A stretch of DNA of 64,000 bases from Burhinus oedicnemus (GCA_008921705.1 VFFE01006076.1:196118-260117), one strand, 5' to 3'; shown: positions 39,736 through 52,114, counted from the stretch's first letter. Program-made: numbers and translations. The notes: generated from the sequence alone by a model not told the origin.

Positions 39736-41299
39736 ATGACAGATCCCATCTGCATTGATATGTCATGTTACTTCTTGGGCAACTTGCAGTAGTATTGTAA
39801 AATGTTGGGAAAAAAAAAGCTAAATTTGTTTTTACCCATTCCTCCTAAAAAAGTCCCAAAACACTGGAAAAGCTTCCACTCATCAAAGTCTACCTTGGCT
39901 ATAAACCAAATTCACATTTCAGGTTTGAATGTAAACCCAAAGTTATCCAGAATTATGTTTTGTTTATGGCTTTAAATATTTATGGATGCTTCATTTATAA
40001 AGCAGCTCTTTAAGAAATAGTGCACGCTCACATACATACATTATAAGGATGATTTGCTCTCTTTGAAACACTGCTCCTGGGAAGATACGAAAACATCCGA
40101 TGAAACCTGTAAGGCATTTATCACCTTGTTTGTTGGACTGTATATATATATCAAGCACATCTTAAAAAGGAGTTGCATAGTAACTGAACGTGATGATCGG
40201 TGCGAGAGATTTGACACTACACGTCACATCTTAGTACAGGAGAAATTTCTGAAGCACAGTTTTCAAAGCAAGGCTAAAAGAAAGATCTCACAGCTCATAA
40301 GAAAACTACAAGTGTTCATTACAATATGACAGATAATTTAAATCTACTATTCTGATATTTAAGACTATATGGTAGGATATCACAAATACATGTTGTGTAT
40401 TTAATCATTAAATCTCATTCCTTTTGAGCCTCTGAAAGCAACTAGCATACAATCAGTATACAACTTCTTCATTAAACAGAGAATTTTTGGGGCATATTAA
40501 GAATTCAGCTGTGGTTTGTCATACATTCTGCGTAAAGAGGTGCAATAGGTGTCCTCTGAAAGGCACAGTTTCTTCCCGCCTTTATTCTGGGGAAGAAATA
40601 GAGGACGCAAGCAGCAATTTGATGTTCTGTCACAAGCGGCCAGCGCTAAACCTTTCTATATCACAACTCCAGCACCAGATGCCTTCCATCTGCAGTCAGG
40701 CACATCCAGAGTAGGGGATGATTATTCCTGCATGGAGGGTCTGTGTTTAGTAACCGTTAGCCACTTGTTCCTTTCAGAAAGAAAATGAGAAGGAAAACTG
40801 CCTGTTCCTTTGACCACAGCTGCTTTTCAACGCACTCAGTATTTTTTACTTTTTTCTCCAGGAAAGGATACCATTTTGGTTTGTAACTGTGCCATGGTTT
40901 TGCTGGACAGTTCCCCTATGGAAGAAACCAGCAAGATCAGCAGGAAAGGCTCTGACATACCCTTGACTCATCCTACATCTGCTCAATGCTGCGGATTACC
41001 TTGCAGAACTCCAGGGAGGCACTGCCGTCATGGGTGGAGGCTTGCTCCCTACTCCTAGTTTCAACTCTCATTCTGTACAAGGCTGCTGGCTGATTAGTGA
41101 TTGGGCGTGAGCATCAAAAAGCCCCACTCTTTTTGGTATAAGTTTATAAACAACAGTTATTAAAGGAAAACACAACCTCAGTTTCTGAGAGGCTTCTGAA
41201 GAGAGAGAAAAATGATACCTAAAACAGATGTGAGGTTAATTCCTGGAGAAGTTTTAATCAAATATTTCTGTATTATTTGAGCTTTTCCTTATTAGGTTT
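39736..41299. other. Unique DNA, no gene seen
   Basis: Nothing recognised. Overlapping plus-strand open frames at 40487-41058 lack domains and conserved-looking composition. Confidence 0.45.
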
Positions 41300-41345
41300 G
41301 AGTCTGACCCTGCAAAGTACTGAATGTCTATGCTCCTCACGGAAG
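41300..41345. repeat. Possible ancient amniote repeat fragment
   Basis: GAGTCTGACCCTGCAAAGTA and the following CTGAATG phrase resemble the old 'ctgaccctgcaaagcactgagtg' amniote repeat wording. Short and uncertain. Confidence 0.3.
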
Positions 41346-42383
41346 TCTGAGAGAGCTGTCGGCATCGACCACCATACAGCCATACTTGTAACTGAAAGAT
41401 CTCCCCGAGTCATTCACAAACGCTAAAATTGGCATTTTGGGGAAGGGAACCGGTGCTTTATCTCCTTCCTCAGACCTACCGGGCTTTTGGAAAAGATAAA
41501 ATTAAATAACTCAATTTTCCCACAGTAAAGAATGAAGAAAGACTTGGTTCTTTAGAACACCATAAAAAAAATTCCAGTTCATGGACAAGATTTACATTTC
41601 AAGCACTTTGAATACTTCTTCAAAATATGATGGCCTTTGGCAGACAGCTGTGCTATTATTACTGTCAGAGCTAAGTTGATCTGTATCCTGTGATTTATGT
41701 TTCCTGGGACAAATATTTTGAAAAATTAAATCCTTATCTGGAGCCAGAGTATCATAATATTGGGAATGTTCTGTTCTGGACTATTGTCTCAGTTTCTCTC
41801 AGATATATCCAAAGCTAAAGAATTTCCCAGTGATTACATTCTGTCAGTCTCTGTAAGAGTGTAATGTATTGAGAAGCCACCTTATTCACTCAGTACTACT
41901 ATGTGATCATTTAGAGAGTCTGGTAGCATTCACACACACCCTCCCCCTTTTCTCCTTTGTCATCAAAATTTTTTTTTTTTTTCCTTTTTTGCATTTGAAT
42001 AATAAAGTAATTAAAAGACAAATGCCTGTAAAAGTATTTAAGGTAGAGCAGCAACAAGGAAACAACCAATAAAATTCCTGTTCCTAAGATAACAGATTTT
42101 ATTTAGACAGCAGTGAGTTGCCAAAAAAAAAGCCCAACAAAAAGCTGTCATGACAGGAAACATGACAAGGCTGCCGAAGCATTTCTAACTAACTCAACAT
42201 GTGAAAATCTGTTCCAAAGTGCTGTGAAGGGTTGGTTCAAGACATGTCCTGATGAAGGCTCAACAGCTGAAACATTAGCATGTCTAATCTGATACAGCTA
42301 GGCAAGCACAAACTTTTAACTGATGCACATACAGTGTGTGTGTGGTTAAATGAGGGTGAATAGACTTTGATTTCCCTCTTCAG
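41346..42383. other. Unique DNA with a T-rich tract
   Basis: A pyrimidine/T-rich run lies at 41969-41990. No gene or interspersed repeat is recognised. Confidence 0.5.
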
Positions 42384-42412
42384 GTCTGTTGTCAACCCCA
42401 GATGTCTTTAAG
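42384..42412 (+). other. Candidate 29-bp microexon
   Basis: A plus-strand acceptor (GATTTCCCTCTTCAG) is followed by 29 bases and a full-consensus donor AAG|GTAAGTG. Two of three frames are open. The size is unusual, and isolated splice-like pairs occur by chance in 64 kb, so this is a lead rather than a gene call. Confidence 0.18.
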
Positions 42413-44725
42413 GTAAGTGACTGGAAGAAAGTTAAAGATTACAACTTCAATGAGCATTTTCTTATGTATCTTAACTCACTGAAAGAACCGAAACAATGGA
42501 TAAGTCACAACTGTTACTGCTATTAAGCTAAAAATTAATATTGTTGCTTTACTCTTGAAAGATTCGTTTTTTATCTCTACACCTATTTATGCATGGAATA
42601 TCTTGCCAGTAGAAGATACACACAGACAGAAACAGAAAGAGGTTCACTATTCCACAATCCCAGCTTCTATCTTCTTGCAGCATCCCGGTTTGCAGATTCA
42701 ACAAATGAATTTGCAGTAATCTTTCCCCTTGTGAGTTATGCACTTACTCTCTTCAATCCACAGGTATACTGCCACCGAATTTTTGTGTACAATACACGAA
42801 AAAATTAGTAGTCTCCACTATGATCAGTCTTTCACTTTTCTTAACAAAACCTAAAAGCCAGAAAAAGAAATCCATCTGACAATCTGGAAATTTATACAGA
42901 GTTTCTAGAGGAGAATTACAGAATGAAAAATAAAACCCAAGAACATACCCTCTGTTTCTTAAGTTCTTAGACATGATTTGGGACAGGACATAGTGCGGCC
43001 ACATGAGGTCAAGTAATATGTCTTATTAGAGACAACATTGAACTGCAGTTTATCTTAGAAGCTCTGACGGCAGTTGTTTTGGATGGCCAGTTATATCAGT
43101 TGTCAGCACTCCGATACAACTGAAAGAAGTGGGGAGCATACAGAGGCTAGCATAGGTGTTACAAACAGCAACAGCTCGTGGGACAATGAAACCTGTAGCG
43201 TGCTGATGGGGAAAGGGTTGGTGTCACAGAGCCATCTCCCTCCCAGCTACGTATAGCTATTGCACCAGCACCAATTCTAGCAGGTCTATGGCCCTCCAGG
43301 AGCTACATTACCTCACCAAGCCACAGTTGAGTTATTCAGGGTTCATTCTCCAAAATCCCACATCTTCCAGGCACAGGGAACATAAGATCTGCCATATCAC
43401 ACTGAACAAAATTTTTTTCTAGCCTACTCATCCTGTCTTCACTGGTGGCCATACGCGGATGCCTAGGGAGAAAATACATGAAATCAGACTAAGAGTATCA
43501 TTTCAGTCCACTGATTTCTCATCTGCTTTTAAGGAGACAGTGAGGCAATATTCATTTATCCTCCATCATTTCAGCTAAGCTAATGGGTTTGCTCTTAATT
43601 CTGATTTCTCCTGACCAGAACATGCACAAATAAACTTTCCTATCACACAGAATGAAAAAACCTCTCAAAAATATACTATTTTAACAGAGGCCATATGTAG
43701 CTATTCGTGTCCACTGAAAAATCTGTGGAGCATCCAGCATAATTGCACACATGCAGCATCTGTCTCCTCAAAGCAGAAACAAAACAGAAGTGGCCCGTCA
43801 AGCAAAGTGATGGACCAAGTAGCTATACATGATCCCACTTACTGCAGCTGCTTGTCGTTGCCATCACTACAAAGACAAATCCAGACAGGCATGCTGAGGA
43901 AAGGGAAGTTCCTGCAGCAAATTCAGTCTACATAGGAAAGAGTAGAGCTCAAGCAATTTAGAAAATGTTTCTGCTCTTTCTAGCATGCCTTGTATCACAG
44001 CTTGGTCTTACTTTGGTAAACTAACCTGCTTGTTCTCTGTCCCCTTCCAGTGCCTCCTGCCTCCTCTTAAGACTTACAAGTTCTTTAGAAAATGATGGAT
44101 GACACCTGCGGTGATCGTTCCAGGGCTTAAGGTTCTTGCAAAGGATCTGCTTTATTTTCTATTTGTCTTTAATTGGCTGCGTGTAATAACAAAAAGGGCT
44201 TCACAGCCCTCTGCTCACAATCTCTGCCTGGGAACCTCAGCCCTTAAAGGCACAGTCCACACTGCCACAGCATTGTCTGGAAGCTAAGAGAGTAACATTT
44301 AAAAATGTACACAATAAACAGACAGATTTACATAAACATACAAACTGTTCTCTACATGTAGACGCACAAATAGTTTATAGTTGTGTATTGTAGTCAGCTA
44401 TGTTTACAGTATGGTACAGGCACTTAATACCATCTGTGCATTGGCTTATCTGAGAACAACCTATCTGTGAGAAACAGAGACCATTTTAAGACAAGCATGT
44501 TAATTACTGGCATCTCAAAGGTGACAATGAAGTCTCTTTGGGCTTCTTTTCCTCTCTCTCTGTCCCTAGCTGAGATAAGTGCTTTAACTCAGTTACATAG
44601 TTTAAATCAGCATAAGCCAATTCTAATGCCCCAAAATTGGTCCTGACAGCACAGGCTCTTGTGTGGCCATGCAGTGAAACGGACTGGGAAACTGACCCGG
44701 GTTAAAATTGAGTCAGCAAAGCAGG
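42413..44725. other. Unique DNA, no gene seen
   Basis: No recognisable gene, repeat or RNA. Short open frames are dispersed and not protein-like. Confidence 0.5.
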
Positions 44726-44770
44726 GAAAGAAAAAAAAGAAAAAAAAAAAAGAAAGAAAGAGAAAGAAAG
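44726..44770. repeat. (GAAA)n / A-rich microsatellite
   Basis: A run of A8-A11 blocks separated by G grades into four or five GAAA units on the plus strand. It is purely polypurine over 45 bases. Confidence 0.92.
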
Positions 44771-46560
44771 TGCAGCTTTAACACCTCTAGGAGGAGGAAG
44801 AGGGGAAGAACCAAGTAGTTCTGGTGGGAAAAGAGCACACACTGTTTTTGCAACAGTGCCAATTCATGTTGGCTTACATTATTTGTGGAATTAAGATATC
44901 AAAGGATGCTGTTTCATGTAATATTAAATCAAATCTACCTGTGGGATACCACCAAATAGGGTAGCCCTGTATTCTTCACATATGTCTCACCCTTGTTTCT
45001 TACTGCGCCTCACAAATGTGTGGCTGTGCCATACATCAGGTCATCTTTAGTGGTCCCATTTGCTCCCCAGTTTGCATCCTGTAGATATGCAGTGTCAAAT
45101 CTGGTGCAAGGATGGCAGGAAGGTGAAGGTGGTGTGGAGTTGGAAGTAGGGCATTGTGTCAGCCTGCAGTTAAATCTGATTAAGGATACAGTGAAATTGC
45201 ACCTGAAGGCCACAGAAGCAACAGAAGTGTATTACTCAAAAGCTCTTTTCTCCCACTTACTCAAACTGATCTGACAAGCTTTGAGGGAAGATTTTGTCAC
45301 AAGTACACTGGCTATCAGAGTCTGGGACTCCTATTATGCCCAGCTTCTCCAGGAAAGGTTCACCTCTGGTTAAATCATTAAAAGACAAAACCACAGTTAT
45401 TATTTGCTTTGTTTTGTTTTCTGGAGTATACCTGGCAGAGAACATGAAATAAGCATGTACACAACTATTCATCCTATCAACTGAACTTAAAAACCCACCT
45501 TTTCATTGATTTCAGTTCCCTGAAATGTAGACAGGAACCACAGAGCTTCCCTAATATGCTAGCAATACTTGTGGGAGCACATAGCCGGTTGTGCAAAGCC
45601 TTGGGCTCCTCAGCCTGTGACATGTATTGTCTGTCTGGACAAACTCTGAAATATCATGTGTCTCCTCTTCCAAAAGGGAAGAAAGAGGCACCCACCTACC
45701 TACAGGTAATGTATTACATTCTGTTTCCTACTTATTTATTCCTTGGTGAATGAGATCTATACATAAATGAAGGAGATCCACTCACAAGTGAAGGAGATGC
45801 ACCTTTTTTATCCACCTTTTTTCCCACCCCCTCCTCTTGGTCCTCTGATTCCTCAGCCATGCCTTCATGAAAAAATGAATGGATTAGGGCACATATGCTG
45901 GATCCAACATGTTGTAGACATATAAGAAAAAATAGTTCAGCCAGTACAAATTCACTCTGTGGATCCAAAATTGTTAAAAATTTGTTTAAAGGGTAACTTT
46001 GTCCTGGCACATTTTCCGTCAGATCACATATGACCTGTCCTCCCGCAGTGAGCATGAAACCAGAATAAAAAGTGTACCATGTGTTCTAGCTAATTTGACA
46101 GAAATGCAGTCATACGCTCAGGCCTGATCCAGTCCAAATCTGTAATAGGAGGTGATCTGGTGGTGTACAGCTCTGGTATTCCTTAACACAGAACCATAGC
46201 CTCAGCACAATACAACTAACTAAATCCTCTTTTAATCCTCCACCTAAAGTTGCAGGGGATTTCTAGTGGCACAAATCACGCAACATGGATTGTCTTCTCT
46301 TTTCTCAGTTCTGAGCAGAGAGTGCTGTAAGAGGTCCTCAACTCCTTCCTCAGCTGTTCTGGGGTCTTGAATCTACTGACAAGCTCCAGGGCTCAGCACA
46401 GAGTACTGCAGCAAATTCCTGCCTATCCAAACATTTTATTCTCCTGTGCCTGCAGTGAGGAGAAGCTTAGCAGTGGAAACCTAGAGTTTAATTGTTTACC
46501 TCCAGAGGTACTGGCTTTTCTTCAGTGTAAACAAAACTGCTTTTTGTGTAATTTGTTGCC
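44771..46560. other. Unique DNA, no gene seen
   Basis: A short direct repeat (two copies of GTGAAGGAGAT-like sequence) occurs at about 45766-45802. A 107-codon minus-strand open frame (45732-46055) has no recognisable domain. Confidence 0.45.
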
Positions 46561-46770
46561 AGAAACAATGTCCAAAGGAATTTAATAGATGCTTTAATTG
46601 CTTTCAAATTAATAGTCCAATCATTTCCCATATTGCTCAACACTCCTGGAGAAAATCCTCTGAATTAATGGTGCTGTTGTTACTCTCTGTGTCTGTGGTG
46701 TGCTCTATATGCATACACTCCAGCGCTAATGCAAATGCTTGCTGAGTCACAGCTCATATAGCCCCACACT
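46561..46770. promoter_or_regulatory. Candidate enhancer: POU octamer next to MARE/AP-1 site
   Basis: A perfect octamer ATGCAAAT (46729-46736) lies four bases from TGCTGAGTCACAGC (46740-46753). The latter contains the AP-1 core TGAGTCA and a near-complete Maf recognition half. AT-rich homeodomain-like motifs (TTTAATTGC, AAATTAATAG, GAATTAATGG) occur in the 160 bases before it. The motif identities are well established. That the cluster functions as an enhancer is inference. Confidence 0.35.
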
Positions 46771-48739
46771 GCTCTGCTGGACTCCAAATATGCAGTACAT
46801 GCAGTCCTCTGTGTTTCTTTAAATGTTTTTTGTGTAACAATTTTTATGTTCTCCACTTTACTGGAATATTGACTACCTTCCATAAATTTTCATCAGGACA
46901 TAGGTAAATCTCATCTTTTACAAATTCCAGGTATCTTCCTAAAGTCTTCCCAGCAGTCTGGAGTGTTTGAAATCTGGCCTTCTCGTGGGACTCAAACCCC
47001 AGAATTTCAAAATCAATTCTTTTTGAGTTTGCCTTATGAGGAGAAATTGTGCACTCTCTTGTTATTTTATCTCCCATCTGACGCTTTTGTTTAAAATCAT
47101 GCCATTAATATATTTTTTCAGCTTCCCACGGAGTGTATCATTCTTCAGATAGAATTAAGTTTTCTTGATATTCTGTTCTACCTGAAGAAATGATTAAAAT
47201 CAGAATTATTACACCTATCTGCTGCCAGAGACAATGGGAACTTTTGTCTTCTTGTTTGCTGCTTCCTTTATTTGCAATGTAGTCAAAATTAAACAGAGTG
47301 AAGTACCGCTTAAATCTTTTTTGGTTATCCCCTTTACTCACAGAGAATTTAAGGTGTGAGAGGCATCTAAAGTTCCTTCCTTCAAGTCAGCTCTTTTCCC
47401 AGATTTGTTTTCTTTGTGGTACATTCAGGTTTCAGCTTTCCCCAGAGGCAGCAGTTTTTGCAGAACATCTGGTTTTTTTGGTGCCCAGATTCAACTTAAA
47501 GTGCCAAATGAAGGCAGAAGAACTCTCCATCAGCAGGGGCCAGAGAGAAGCAGCTACACACAGCAAAAGAGAAGGATGGCAAATGTCATCAGCAGGACCT
47601 GGAAGGTGGGGTAGGATTGAGCTTTACCCTGCCTCAGCCTCCAAAGGCTGTGGTTTATGGAGCTTCCCTATGGAGGCTGCAAGTGCATGAAACAGCTGTA
47701 ACCTCATTCTTGAAGCTGGTCTCTCTGCTCATTTATTCTGGATAACTGAGGAAAGGTGTAAGTAAAGACAGGGTGCCCAACACCAATATAAACTCTCAGC
47801 CCCACAGGTCAGACTGCCATCAGGGCCCTGGTTAGTGCGAACAGTGGGAAAGGAAGGCTAATAGATATCACACAGTATGAAATATTAACAGAGGGAAACA
47901 ACACCTAATAACAGCCAGCCGGTTCCACATTTGGTCTTCCAATAACATGACTCGATATCGGTATCCACTATTGAAAGCCATCCTGCTCAGTAATTCTGAC
48001 TATCCATGCTCGCCTGATCATGAAAAAAAAAAAAAAGAGAGAAGATACCCTTTCCAAAGAATACTGTTTCTGTGAGAAGGTACTCCACAGGCACCAAGGT
48101 GAACCCTAGAGACTGACAGGGAGCAGGAGGTAAAGGATTTGAAAACGGTCTCGATGACAGGCATGGAACAAGGCAAAATCAGTTGACATTTTGAACACGA
48201 TTGTGTTCTAATATATAGTCAGCAAAACTGGAGAGGAAATGTCATGAGTACAGGCTTTCTTATGCCATTTACAGTACTTCCCGCTTCCAGGCAGGACAGA
48301 TATTTCACCAGAACAGGCTTTTTAGCTTTACGCTGCAGAAAGAACAAGGAAGTACAAAAATGCACAAAAATAAAGAGATTAAAAATAATCAGGAGAGTGT
48401 TTTCAACTTTTTAAAGACAGCTGGTCCCACTGCATCTTGGGTACAACTTTGAGTTTATTTCGTCTTGTTTTCCTTTACTTTACCCATCTTCTCTATAAAA
48501 GGTGGTCCCAAGGCACAAAGCTCACATGCAAATCTTAACTTTCCTAACTTTGGGTATGTCCGAATCTAACCATTTTCTTTAGGTTTGGTAGAAATAACCT
48601 CTGGTCTGAGTCTTACTTGTCTTTCAAAGTCTGAGGTGCCTAGGCTTAGAGGCATCTCAGTCCAACGCACACATACAGGAGAAGACTTCAGAAATTTAGA
48701 ATGAGACCAAACCCCAGGAAAACCCACTTTAGGTGATGC
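46771..48739. other. Unique DNA, no gene seen
   Basis: Open frames at 47298-47690 (plus) and 46680-47341 (minus) show no protein character. There is an A-run near 48023-48036. Nothing else is recognised. Confidence 0.5.
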
Positions 48740-48744
48740 AACAG

Positions 48745-49283
48745 TGTACTGGGTTTGGCTGGAATGGAGATAAATGTCTTCACAGCGGCCAGTATGATGC
48801 TGTGCTTTGGATCTGTGACCAAAACACTGCTGACAACTCAGCTGTGTTTTAGCCACTGCTGAGCAGTGCTTACACAGCATCAAGGCCCACTCTGCTTCTT
48901 GCTCTGCCCGCTATGAGCGAGGAGGCTGGGGATGGGCAAGGGGCTGGGAGGGCATGCAGTCGAGACAGCTGACACCAACTGACCAAAGGGATGTGCCGTG
49001 CCCTTAACTTCATGCTCAGCAATAAACGTTTGGGGTTTGGGAGGCAGTCTTTCCAAAGTAGCCATTGCATCAGGCATCAGCCTGCTTGTGGGAGGTGGCA
49101 AGTGATTGCCTTTGCATCACTTGTTTTTTTGTTTTTTTTTTTTTTCCTTTTTTTCCCCCCTTCACTTATTAAACTGTCTTTATCTTGACCTATGAGGTTT
49201 TTCTCACATTTGTTCTTCCAATCCTCTCCCATCCCTTGGAAGCGGGAGTGTGCTTAATTGCTGGCCAGGGTCAACCCACCACA
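48745..49283 (+). mobile_element. Solo LTR of an avian endogenous retrovirus (ERVL-like)
   Basis: The 539-bp unit begins TGTACTGGGTTTGGCTGG and ends GGTCAACCCACCACA, giving the TG...CA ends of a retroviral LTR. Internal phrases CTGAGCAGTGCTTACACAG, CAACTGACCAAAGGGATG, TTATTAAACTGTCTTTATCT and the terminal GCTTAATTGCTGGCCAGGGT match a well-known LTR family that is abundant in birds. I place it as ERVL-like from memory. A polyadenylation-type ATTAAA lies at 49168-49173. Flanking 5-mers AACAG (48740-48744) and AAGAG (49284-49288) look like a target-site duplication with one later substitution. There is no internal gag/pol/env, so it is a recombination product. Where a TATA box is expected the copy reads CAATAAACG (about 49020-49028), suggesting a decayed promoter. 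Minus-strand open frames across it are shadows. Confidence 0.93.
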
Positions 49284-49639
49284 AAGAGAAAAGCATACAA
49301 TTTTTCAAAGAGAAGAAAGGAAAATAAAATAAAATAATTTCTGTGCTAATTCTATCAAAATGAAGTAGAAATGAAACTGTACAAACTCTTCATTTTTCAA
49401 GCCAGGGTATGTTCAGGAGCCATACTCCATGGCCACACTTAAGCGTGTAACAAACATTTGTCTCAGGTGCTACTTCTTTATTACTAGGCACTAGATCTGG
49501 ATAGCCTGATTAGGTTTCCTAAATATGAACAGAAGTTTTATCACTGCTTGTGTCTCAAGAACAAATTTTAAAAGAGGCCTATAAATCTTTAGCTCCTCTA
49601 TAGCAAATGCACTATCCAGACACTAAGTTTCGCAACACA
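49284..49639. other. Unique AT-rich DNA
   Basis: A short AAAAT-repeat-like run (about 49321-49339) sits just beyond the LTR. Nothing else is recognised. Confidence 0.5.
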
Positions 49640-49770
49640 AGAATGAGACAGGTAAGCATGTTTTATTATCCCATTTTAAAGATAAGGAAATCAAGAAAGA
49701 AACACGGAGCGATCTGTGCAAGGCCACAGAGAGTTAGTGTCAGAGTCAGGGCTGGCTGGCTTTCCTTTTT
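49640..49770 (-). mobile_element. MIR-type SINE remnant
   Basis: ATTATCCCATTTTAAAGATA, then AGGAAATCAAGAAAGAAACA and later GCAAGGCCACAGAGAGTTAG followed by GTGTCAGAGTCAGGGCTGG. These follow, in order, the reverse complement of MIR ('ccccattttacagataaggaaactgag ... caaggccacacagctagt..gtcagagc'). The element lies on the minus strand and is decayed. Confidence 0.8.
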
Positions 49771-50331
49771 CTAAACCCTGCCTTCAGGTCTGTGGATGAC
49801 ATTCTGATTCTGCCAGTACTCCATGTGGTTTTACTTCTTTGTTTCTTTGGGAATCTTGAGACAGCAGAACATTTGGAGTAGTCTATATTTGATACAATAT
49901 TTGTTACAATTATGTTAAAAAACCCTACTGATGATGAACCACTACCTCTGTCATGCATGACTGATATACCAATTTGTGCAACTCAAAAAGGCCAGAGAAG
50001 TGCATAGTTTAATTTTGTTTATTTATGCTTGCCAATTTAATCCTTTCTTTAATAGTTCAACAATGGCACCATTTCTGCTCCTCCTTAATTAGTCACTGGC
50101 TCTTTAAACTGAATGGCAATGATCGTAAGAGTTTCTTCATGTCTTTCATGTTATAGTAAAGGACTCAGAGATATTTTTTTCCCGTAAGTCGTTGTTGAAT
50201 TTGACAGCAGGACTATTCATTGCAGAACTAGCTGCAATTAGAGCAATTATGCAGATCACATGTCTTTCCAGTTTAATAGCTGTTTTTTTGTTTTGTTTTT
50301 CTTTTTTCTTTTTTTTTTTCTCTTACTGCAG
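49771..50331. other. Unique DNA with a long polypyrimidine run
   Basis: Segment 49985-50165 has several homeodomain-like ATTA/TTAATT motifs (TTAATTTTG, CAATTTAATCC, CCTTAATTAGTC) and could be a conserved non-coding element. At 50281-50331 an almost pure T tract ends in TCTTACTGCAG, a very strong 3' splice-site-like sequence. Confidence 0.4.
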
Positions 50332-50395
50332 CTTCTTTAAGCCAAAGAGGAGGATAAGGAAAGACACACAGACAGACAAGTGGACCACCTACTGA
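50332..50395 (+). CDS. Candidate short terminal exon encoding a basic tail
   Basis: It is preceded by about 40 bases of near-continuous T and a perfect YAG acceptor. In the frame with one leading base it encodes about 20 residues beginning FFKPKRRIRKD and ending KWTTY, then TGA (50393-50395). A lysine/arginine-rich C-terminal tail of this sort is found as an alternative last exon in several secreted and membrane proteins, but I cannot name one. No upstream plus-strand exon is recognised. Confidence 0.2.
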
Positions 50396-52111
50396 CTAGG
50401 TCCCACCATGGAATTGGAGAATTTGTTAAATACCTTTGTGCCGGAGCGAATTCCTGCAGGGTGCTTTGCATCTCAGCTTGCCAAAGGTCATCATCACAAC
50501 AGCACCCCATGCTCTGTTCCTGCTTCCCAAGCAGGAAGGGGATGGCACACTCTGCAAACACTGATATACCTCTGTTCTCTGCAAAATGGTTTAGAGTGGA
50601 TAACTGAAACAAACTATGAATCAGAAGGGAACCAACACAAAGAATGGCAAATATAGAGTAGCCTGCATTGTAAAAGTTGCAGAAATAAAAAGATCTTAGT
50701 CTCAGACACCTGTTTGTCTAGGCCCTGGCTCACAAAGGAAAAACATGTCACTAATTAAGACATACAGCACAATATGATCTGTTCTGCTTACTGAAAGAGC
50801 ATATCGACTTCAGTAAGAACGTAGGCTTACAGACCATCTTTCAAAAATCTATCCTCAGTCACACTAGATATCTCTATGCAAGATCCTACCTTCAAAGAAA
50901 AGTGTGAACAAAGCAAGAAATTGCTAACCCACAAGGCGTAGTTACAAGCATAATTCTGGTCCTCCAGACCCAGAAACACTTAAAAGCCTAAAAATCTGAG
51001 TACTGCCCTTAAATATTTAACTGAAAGGAAAATTAAAGAGACTGACAGTTGTCTGTAACGTGATTTATTGCCTAGTCAACAATGCCTTCTAGTCCTGCTT
51101 TTTCAAATTCTCTATCAAGAAAATACCTCAAATTGCCTGTGAAGCAAACAGAAGTCTCATGTCCAGGCTTCAAAATTATACGGATAACTTTACAAACAAG
51201 TAAGTTACTCTGTGACATCTTCTAAATACACGAACAAAATAGAGTCAGACAATTGACCACCCCTGAAAAAGATCACACAGTAACATGACAAAGAACTGTT
51301 GGCCTATCAATTGCATTTTTTAATTCCAGCCAAACTTTCAAAACAAAACAAACATACGCTTAAAGCAAACCTGATGGCATGGATATTTTATTTTCCATGT
51401 GGACTACTTGGTCTCATATGAGAGGTGAATCAGCAAAAATTACACCTAAGTTTGCAAAACATTTTAGACAAAAATTCAATATAATAAGAGCAAAACTTGG
51501 AAAAACTTACCTTCTGGACATGTGGATTTTTGCCTGCAGACATCAGGAGAAGGTGAAGATATTTATGAGGTTAAACAGAATTGGTTTTATTATTTGTTAG
51601 TTCTAGGAATGCAAAAATATATTTCTTACACGTGTGTGCATGTTACGCACCTTTTATCCCCCCGGTCCTCCTCCCCGCATAGCTCACAGACACGGGATAT
51701 ATCCACATCCAAATGTGAAAAGAATATTCTAATTATGAAGGTCTGACAATGAGCTACTGCACTCACATTGTCAAAACCACCAGCACAGTACAGCCCTTTT
51801 GTGCTGTCTTGCTAGAAGAAACAGATCCAAGAAGGTTCAAATTTCAGTGCTCATTCTCCTTGTGAGACTGTAGTAAGAAATATGTAATATAGACAGTTTT
51901 ACATCTTAACAACTTGGGGACCTGCATTTGTCTTTTGAGAGAATTTGCAACTAGTATAATATAAAGCAGGGAAAAAAATTTAAGGAGGTTTGCAGCAAAA
52001 TCAATGGAGTTTAAAGATGAGCCGTAAGCCATCTGTGTATTTCCCTAACTTCGTATTCTGTGAGGTATGCAGACCAACTGCATGAATAGGACTGGATTCA
52101 CAGGCAAATAC

Positions 52112-52114
<3 letters not shown>
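50396..52114. other. Unique AT-rich DNA, no gene seen
   Basis: No repeats or exons recognised. Overlapping open frames at 50337-50656 on both strands are mutual shadows. Confidence 0.5.

Noticed and set aside
42241..42290. Phrase CCTGATGAAGGCTCAACAGC suggesting a LINE fragment
   Set aside because: Too short and degraded to assign to any family.
45732..46055. 107-codon minus-strand open frame with an acidic stretch
   Set aside because: No recognisable family and no convincing splice sites; left as unassigned DNA.
48566..49101. Three overlapping minus-strand open frames
   Set aside because: They largely lie within or overlap the antisense strand of the solo LTR and have no independent support.
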